Source of the DNA: Polytrichum commune
Taxonomy: Eukaryota > Streptophyta > Polytrichopsida > Polytrichales > Polytrichaceae
Length of the DNA stretch: 64,000 bases
Assembly: GCA_950295325.1 (NCBI GenBank)
Contig: OX485803.1
Coordinates: 55,255,554-55,319,553 of the forward strand
Direction of reading: 5' to 3'
In this document: positions 57,821 to 64,000 of the stretch, in pieces
How the letters are laid out: each line of letters opens with the position of its first letter
Numbering within the stretch: the stretch's first letter is position 1
The notes under the pieces: generated by a model
Seen by the model: the letters and a program-made list of their open reading frames with translations, nothing else
Told to the model about the DNA's origin: nothing
Databases searched by the model: none
Program-made: the position numbers and the translations under genes

Positions 57821-60800
57821 CTATTTCAACATCAACTTTCGGAAGGGAATGTTGTGCATCAAGGGTTGCAAGCTGTCGGGTCGAAACTTTCTAGCAAACA
57901 AGTAACAGATCTGGTCCGCTTGCCCATTATATTCGCACCACTTGTCACTCCGCTTCGATTGGTAATAGCCCTCCGCGTCGTCCTTCCCGTAAATGCCCGG
58001 ATGGGAGCCGCCTTTGGACCAATCCACTGCCGTTACGCTCCTCCCCGCGATCTTGTCCGGGAACTCGATGAACATCATGGTGGGAATATAGTGCTCGTCC
58101 ACATAGCACACCGGTTGGCAAAAATCGCGGAACTTGGGGTAATACTTCGTGTCCGAGACAATGTAGATGGCTAGCTCCCGCGTCACCTCAAACCACTGGG
58201 CTCCTTTCCTCCATTGCTCCAGGGAGACCTCGGGAAGCATGCGTGCGTCGTACCGGCCCCGCCCAAAGGGCCCGGGATCGTCAAACACCCCGATGAAGCT
58301 CTTTTGGGCTTTGATCAAATAGTCATAAGTGAAATTGAAGTCCCAAAGCGGGGCACAACTCTCAGAGATCAACACAAAGCGCTCGTTGTCGAGGTCGAGA
58401 AGTGCGTTGGCAAGCAACCGTCTCTCCGCGTCGCACATGGTGATGTCGCCCCACTTTGTGTCCTGCATATCGTATTGGAAGATTAGCCTTGAGCGTGCTT
58501 ATTAGTTTGCTGTTCTTACTTCATCTCCACTTGTTATTCTCCTTTTTTTTCAAAAGCGGACCTCCCTTCAACAACATCCCGAAAATGTTCAGAGAAAGAA
58601 AATTCAATAAAGGTGTCACCTGATCACTAGAAAAATGACTTGCATATAGTGTAAAAATACAAGTAAACACTATCTCTCTCTCGTTCCCTCCGTCCCCTCC
58701 TCCCTTTCCTCCTCCCTACTTCCCTTCCTACCTTATGCATATCTTTGGTCTTCCCTTGTCCTCTTATACATTGTGTTCATTAAAGCTCTGATAAAGTCCA
58801 AGACGATTATGACTATGTGTTGCAAGGAAAAAACAAAGACATACAATGAAATAACCCAAGAAAACAAAAGAAATACAACTATACTCAGCACAAAGAAATA
58901 CTACATCGATGACTTGAACTATCCAATGCATCCTTTGATTTGGTTTCGGTGGCCACGTCTGACCAAAGAATGCACACATGACCTAAAATCTCTCTCCTGC
59001 AATTCTTTAGGACCTTGACTCTAGCTTCCATTACCCCTCATTCTCATTGGTTGCTACTGTTTGATTTGAAAACATCAATGGGGTCCCCAAACTAATGACC
59101 CGAAATGGTACAAGACGCACATGTTTTGGTTTTCCTTTCCAGCATCTATTCATCATGGTGTATGTTCCTTTTTCTGTTTCATTTCAAGTCTCAGTGACAG
59201 CGAAAACCTGAATGTACAATAGGAAAGCCTCACTTCTGAGGACTCCATAACCGTCAAGACACATAAGAAAGCAAAACATTTGTTCATTATGATAACCGGA
59301 ACAGGGCCAAGGCTTGTCGTGGGCCGAACCAATCATTTTAAATCATCAATGAACATCAGAGTAGAGAAGGTTTTTGTACAAGGGAGTCTAGTCCCATAAC
59401 ACTGACCGGGGAGAAATTTGAGCTTAACTCGGTTGCTATCCTTACTTCTATATTTATCAGCCGGTTACTCATGGAAATGCTTCAGTTATTCCTTGTATTT
59501 TTACCGATGATAGTAAAATTTCCAAACTATGGTTCGGTTCATTTCCTAGAGTTTCGTTTCTGAACCAGTAGTTTGGGAAATTGCAACCAGGTCATCTGTA
59601 ACTACACTGATTATCCCAGTTAATGTGTGTTACTATTCGGGGTTGCGCAGTGCCATAACAATTTAACGAGAATGTAAGATTGCACCAAGCAAAGTCATTT
59701 ATGTTCTATAATGTCCGAACAACCTATTGCACTGTCGTTGGTAAAAAATGAACTCCCGAGTAAGACATTATTGCACTGGATAACTCCGAATAGTAACACG
59801 CACTAATTGGTGTCGTAGCCGGTTCTCCCCATTCGATGGTCCATGAAAGGCCCAAAACTGTTAGAAAATACATTGGCTCTATGTGCCACAGACCTTTTGC
59901 ATTCCACTTACACTGCACTCATGTGCTCAAAAAGCAACAGGGCCATGCACACACACGCACGAGTCCAGCTCTAATTTTTAACTCTGTTCTCGAGACCGCA
60001 ATCCAAATGCCGACAGAAGTCCACAAAGGTGAAACCCCATAAAATTGAAGACGGATAACTTTGGAGATGAGAGAGGCATCTGTGCTACATTGTCAAAACT
60101 AGACCTTCTAAATGCAACTTGCAAGAGTGGGGAAGTCCTTGCCTTCTCAATAGTGTGAAAGTGAACCTACAGTGCAATTAGATAGTAGATATTGAATGCA
60201 CCCAAACCCTAAGTTGACATTTATTGTTGTGTGAATATCACGAGTAACACGGCATCACGAAAAAACATTGTAGAGATATGACACTCCAAGAAGGCTCAAA
60301 TGTCTCCAGAGCTTATTATACTAGTGGACACGCACACTACAATGAGTGCCAAGTTCTACTATCTGCTGAAGTACTCCCAGACTAGTATACTCTATACTGT
60401 TGGGTCCTCGAAGGTCGTTTCATTAGCACTACACTAACTATCCCAATTAGTGTGTGTTACTACTCAGAGTTACAACGTGCAATAACGTCTTACTCACGAG
60501 TTCATTTTTCACTAACAAAAGTTTCAATAAGTTGTTTGGACATTATAGTATATAATTTGTAATATATTACATTCTCGTTAAATAGTTACAGCACTACGTA
60601 TCTCCGAATAATAACACACACTAATTGGGATAATCAGTGTAGTATGCCTCTCCCATGACCAAAAAATAAATTAGTAAAAAGAAAAAAGGTTTGAATTGGT
60701 TCAATTGTTCTAGAAAATGATCTACATGGGAATCACTTCCCTTACTCGATCTCTATTGGCAACTATCCACATATCGGTTCAAGTTCACCCACAAGTGGCA

Positions 60801-62898
60801 ATGTCTTCCCGTGGTGTCATTCACAAGATTCAACTACCAACCCTCTTATTGTTGTTTACTCCACTTTTAGTGCCCTCAATTTTTTTTAAATCTTTGAATT
60901 TAAAAAAAAGTAAAGCAATCTCATCTCACTCTAGGACCATCTTATGACTATTTATATTAGATGATGGTCATCAAATAGACCCATCCAAGTGGCAGGCGGC
61001 CACAAGATTGCAAACATGAGGGTGAGATTATGCACATCGTTTAGAACTTTCTTGATAATTTGTTGAATCAAAGGACATATTTAAAATGAGATGGATGTGT
61101 TTGAATATGTGGTTCACCCTAAAAAACTTTAGGAGGAGAGCATAAACTCTTCCTCAAAGAAATTATGCATGTGAAAGAGGCTAAAATGGATTGTTGTGGT
61201 TGTGGTGTACTTGCTCCGATTCGGTTCTATTTCCATGGGGAAGCCACAACAGATGTTACCCACAACCAATCTTACCTTCTACCCCATGAACCCCACTACT
61301 CCACATGATTAACACCCCTAAGGTAGTTGTTCATGCTCATGTGGCACCACTAGAGAGGTAAAAGGGGACATTTACATACAACTACTTGAGTACTTATGGT
61401 TTGGACCAACTATTAACTACAACTACAATGTCTTCCATGTTGTGTAGTTGTAGTTGAAGAGTTGGATTTGACCTCAATTAATGCTCCTCCTAATGGTGCA
61501 ATGCATATAAGACACATGTGGACTTCATGCGTGAAACGAGCATGGGGCATTGGCCCCAAAACCCTAAAGAGTCGATTATTGAGATTATTGTTAACCAAAC
61601 AACTCCAAGTTTCTTAGGTGAACCACACATCCAACCCAATGGTCATTTCCACCAGGGGTGGTTGCGGTTGTGATTTACTCTCTTTGGTTTTATTTCCATG
61701 GGAAAAACATAATAAATGCGAAGCACAACCACAGCCACCCACAACCCCATTACTCCCCGTGCTCGAGCACGGGTGTTCATGCTCATGTGACATCATTAGA
61801 AAGCTTGAAAACCTAAAGCCATGGAGAAAGTTGAGGCGGCAACCACTTCAACACTACATTCCAAGGCCAACAAGGATAATAATGACTTGAGCATCTTAAG
61901 TTCAAGACATGAACCAATTAATAGATTGTGATTTAGAAAGCCAACCACACCCACAACCACCTTTATAGCAATACACAACTCTTCAGTCAACCAAATTCAT
62001 ATAGTCTAACAAACATACAGTCAATCAATAATGTGCATGACCCATCGAGCCCAATACGACGTAGAATAGAATCCAGACTGTTAACCAATTCTAGGTGTGG
62101 ACCAAGTTAATACACACATCATGCAAGCGACAATGTCCCGGGAGATTTTGGGCCATAACCGGTCGAGATCCTCCGAGTGTTTCCAAGTCCAACCAGTTCC
62201 GTGTTGACATCTTCTTTCGGTTTTTCCTTTGATTAAATCGAGCTATATTTCCATAGATTCGTCTAAAACGATGGGTGATTTCTCAAGCTCCGCCACCACC
62301 AGTGCATCTGTAACTGGCATCATCTCACGGTGCGAGAAGGCTAAGACAAAAAAGGGAAAGGCTCGGAGGCAACAAGACTCACCCGGCTGGGAATGTAGCG
62401 GCCGAAGAAGACGGAGGAAGGCTGATGCTGCGGCTCGAACTCCGGCAGCGCGTGCACGTAGATATTACAATACTGCTCGTGCCCCTTGAAGAATCGCTCC
62501 CACACGGGGCCCAACGGCATCGGCCCCACGGTGAGAAACATGAAGGCGAGCTTCGGGGTTCGCACAATGGGCAGCCCCGGGCGTTGCGGAGCCATGGACG
62601 CCCTCCACAGGAGCTCCTCGTCGCCCATGCCGTGGTAGAAGGGCCTCACGTCCCGGTTCGCCATCACGTGCACGTGGATGTGTTGTTGCGGGGTATTCAT
62701 CGACGATGGCATGAACGAAGACAGAATCCCGGCTCGGAAGTATCCCATTAAGTGCAGGCTGGCTGCGATCCCCACGAGCACTCCTGCTCCAAGGGTTAGG
62801 AGTAGGCACAATGTCTTGGTCAGCTTCGCGGGCCATTCCTTGGCTGCTCTTGGGGCTGAGCCTTTCTTGGAAGCAGATTCTCCCCCTGACTCATGCAT
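57821..62898 (-). CDS. BC10/DUF266-type core-2/I-branching (GT14-like) glycosyltransferase, two exons
   Basis: Exon 1 is 62383-62898 (172 codons) and exon 2 is 57821-58462 (213 codons plus stop). The donor CGG|GTGAGT and the acceptor ATGCAG|GAC join in phase 0, giving a 385-residue protein, the usual size for plant DUF266 proteins. It is a predicted type II Golgi protein: a short cytoplasmic tail, a membrane anchor at about residues 30-52 (LCLLLTLGAGVLVGIAASLH), then a lumenal Branch domain. Family motifs seen: KLAFMFLTVGPMPLGPVWER, CNIYVHALPE and FFGRYIPSR in exon 1; ITMCDAERRLLANALLDL, ERFVLISESCAPLW, SFIGVFDDPGPFGRGRY, WRKGAQWFEVTRELA, CYVDEHYIPTM and AVDWSKGGSHPGIYG in exon 2. The rice relative BC10 affects wall cellulose and arabinogalactan proteins; the acceptor here is not known. 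The 3.9-kb intron is loaded with MITEs. One (62131-62325) lies about 60 bp from the splice donor. Confidence 0.95.
59400..59835 (+). mobile_element. Diverged hAT-like MITE interrupted by another MITE
   Basis: Starts CACTGACCGGGGAGAA and ends GCCGGTTCTCCCC. A 211-bp MITE (59605-59815) sits inside CATCTGTAAC-TA|GCCGGTTCTCC, which otherwise matches the family. It lies in the glycosyltransferase intron. The flanking duplication is poor (TCCCATAA versus TCCATGAA). Confidence 0.75.
59605..59815. mobile_element. Nested TA-duplicating MITE (CACTGATTATCCC family), copy 1
   Basis: 211 bp flanked by TA. The left end CACTGATTATCCCAGTTAAT and a shared GTGTGTTACTATTCGG word pair with the right end in reverse (CGACACCAATTAGTGCGTGT, then TACTATTCGG). 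It has inserted into the hAT-like MITE at 59400-59835. Confidence 0.88.
60432..60639. mobile_element. TA-duplicating MITE (CACTGATTATCCC family), copy 2
   Basis: 208 bp flanked by TA. The left end CACTAACTATCCCAATTAGT pairs with the reverse complement of the right end, CACTGATTATCCCAATTAGT, and both continue GTGTGTTA. It lies in the glycosyltransferase intron, 617 bp from copy 1. Confidence 0.9.
61190..61805. repeat. Direct duplication in the glycosyltransferase intron
   Basis: Two diverged copies (about 61190-61360 and 61655-61805) share GGTTGTG, TTTCCATGGG, CCCACAACC, CCCATTACTCC-like words and TTCATGCTCATGTG. Confidence 0.6.
62131..62325 (+). mobile_element. hAT-like MITE next to a splice donor, copy 14
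   Basis: Starts CAATGTCCCGGGAGATTTTG and carries GAGATCCTCCGAGTGTTTCC, AAGTCCAACCAGTTCCGTGT and GCATCTGTAACTGGC. The GGTTCTCCCC end is degraded. It lies entirely in the glycosyltransferase intron, ending about 60 bp from the exon 1 donor. Confidence 0.7.
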
Positions 62899-62928
62899 CT
62901 TGAGAGAGAGATTGAGAGAGAGAGAGAG

Positions 62929-62948
62929 ATTAGGGTTTAGGGTTTAAT
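62929..62948 (-). promoter_or_regulatory. Double telobox and CT-rich leader before the glycosyltransferase start
   Basis: On the gene strand, AATTAAACCCTAAACCCTAA lies about 30 bp before the ATG and is followed by a TC dinucleotide run. Plant teloboxes (AAACCCTAA) near transcription starts are linked to expression in dividing cells and to Polycomb recruitment. Its role here is inferred. The motif could be in the leader or the core promoter. Confidence 0.55.
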
Positions 62949-62982
62949 TCCCACCTGGGTGAGGTGATGTCCGTCCTCCGTC

Positions 62983-63930
62983 GCCACGGATCATCTAAAA
63001 TGAAGGTTTGAAGGAGTGGGTGGGTCACATTTCCATTTTAAACATCAAGGTTGATGCATAAGGGGAATGTGTATGTGCTATAGTCTGAGGAAGGAAGGTT
63101 CACTTGGAGGAGGTAGCAAAGTGGCACTCCCACAAATCATCCCAAGCCTAGTTTCACGTGTTGGATTCGCAGATTTTGGAGGTTTGAAGGTTTGGAGGGG
63201 CGGGTGGGACAAATTTCCCTTTGGAAACATCAAGGTTGATGGATAGGGGGGATGTGTATGTGCCACAGAATAGGAAGAACTGTTCACTTGGAGTAGGCAA
63301 CAGAACGTTGCACTCGAACAAATCAACGCCTAGTTTCAACTGAAAGATTTGCGGAATGATAAGAGTTCCTCACTAGCCTCTACCACTCGTGCGTCATGCG
63401 CCACTCTTCAAGAGACTTTAGGGTTGATTCCTCTGGTAATTCCCTCCTCGGTGTCCACGGATCATCATCCACAAGGAGGGGGTTTGAAGTGTCGAGTCTC
63501 GAAAGGAAGAGAAGAGGGTCCCATTTCCTCCTCAAACTAAGTATTTTAATCCATAGGAGGAGGAAAGCTGTAGCAGTCTGATATGAAAGGAAGGCTCACT
63601 CGAAGGAGGCTCCAGCAAAGTGAAGCCGGATACAAAATTCACGCCGGCCTAGTTTCAAATGTTAGATTTGCATATTGTGGCAACCCCCAGCCTTCTCAAG
63701 AGTTTCCCCCTACCGCCTCTTAGGCAATTAATTCGCTCTGTCTCCACGGATCATCCTCAAGGAGTCTTCTCCCCAAAAAAAGAGGTGTGGGTCCACAATT
63801 CCCCACTCACAACGTCATCGACGTTACTAATGCACAAGAGGAATCTGTATGTACCACAGTCTGAGGAAGAAATGGTCACTTGACGGAGGAGGACGCAACA
63901 AATCGACGCCTAGTCTCTCAAAAGTCGTAG
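62983..63930. repeat. Degenerate tandem repeat upstream of the glycosyltransferase gene
   Basis: About four diverged units. Recurrent words: CACGGATCATC (62983, 63450, 63742), GGTTTGAAGG, AACATCAAGGTTGATG (63042, 63224), GAGGAAGGAAGGTTCACTTG-like blocks (63088, 63264, 63580, 63862) and GCCTAGTTTCA (about 63147, 63330, 63648). Unit length varies from about 170 to 300 bp. Confidence 0.75.
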
Positions 63931-64000
63931 TTCCCACAGCCGGAAACAAAGCATCATAATTTCCTGTGACCCGCACCTTCTCAAAACTCTCAAGAATCTT

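Noticed and set aside
62425-62751. Plus-strand and second minus-strand frames over glycosyltransferase exon 1
   Set aside because: These are shadows of the GC-rich exon 1.
1-64000. LTR retrotransposons, LINEs, viral insertions
   Set aside because: No reverse transcriptase, integrase, gag zinc knuckle or paired long terminal repeats were recognised in any frame.

Overview
The window looks like nuclear DNA from a land plant with a large, repeat-rich genome. Evidence: intron-containing genes with GT-AG junctions, protein families typical of plants (a BC10/DUF266-type GT14-like glycosyltransferase, an At2g12400-type multi-pass membrane protein), a telobox next to a start codon, and AT-rich intergenic DNA packed with short inverted-repeat transposons. 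Two decayed Tc1-like DD34E transposases would be unusual for a flowering plant. Together with the divergent proteins they make a lycophyte or fern plausible, but that is a guess. There are no bacterial operons, CRISPR arrays, rRNA or intact tRNA genes, and no reverse transcriptase or integrase was seen.

Three genes are well supported, all on the minus strand. (1) 15161-15805 is an intronless SNU23/ZMAT2 spliceosomal zinc-finger gene whose last codons and 3' flank are duplicated just downstream (14339-14790). (2) 23710-30485 is a ten-exon multi-pass membrane protein. Nine exon-exon phases agree, one acceptor (at 26557-26558) reads AC instead of AG, and the exact start is uncertain. (3) 57821-62898 is a two-exon glycosyltransferase of 385 codons whose 3.9-kb intron has filled with transposons. 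A weaker plus-strand gene may lie at 30678-31026.

The rest is mostly non-autonomous DNA transposons. The main family is a roughly 210-230 bp hAT-like MITE (ends CAGTG/CACTG followed by GGGGAGA, 8-bp target duplications) with about a dozen full or partial copies: 1-233, 276-400, 4402-4608, 16535-16645, 36538-36748, 36850-37081, 37696-38308, 38477-38706, 39062-39200, 39215-39445, 55980-56190, 59400-59835, 62131-62325. Two copies are interrupted by other MITEs with TA duplications (37919-38256 and 59605-59815), giving a readable insertion order. Other families are TA-duplicating elements (2604, 3973/37257, 34306, 47485, 59605/60432), palindromic foldbacks (16640, 39928, 46038), a long-TIR element with a perfect 8-bp duplication (7146-7562), a hAT-like element beside a tRNA-derived SINE (24526-25042), two Tc1-like pseudogenes (20910-22116, 40432-41628), a 162-bp tandem array (31595-32566) and several two- or three-copy dispersed repeats.

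Stretches where nothing was recognised: 1200-2600, 4610-7137, 7571-12124 (apart from a recurring short motif at 8400-10460), 12594-14338, 22300-23700, 41700-42390, 42690-44260, 50300-53070, 56640-57800. No new multi-gene system is evident. The most interesting signals are the nested MITE family, the four-ended Tc1 structure, the foldback family, the 162-bp array and the AC splice acceptor.
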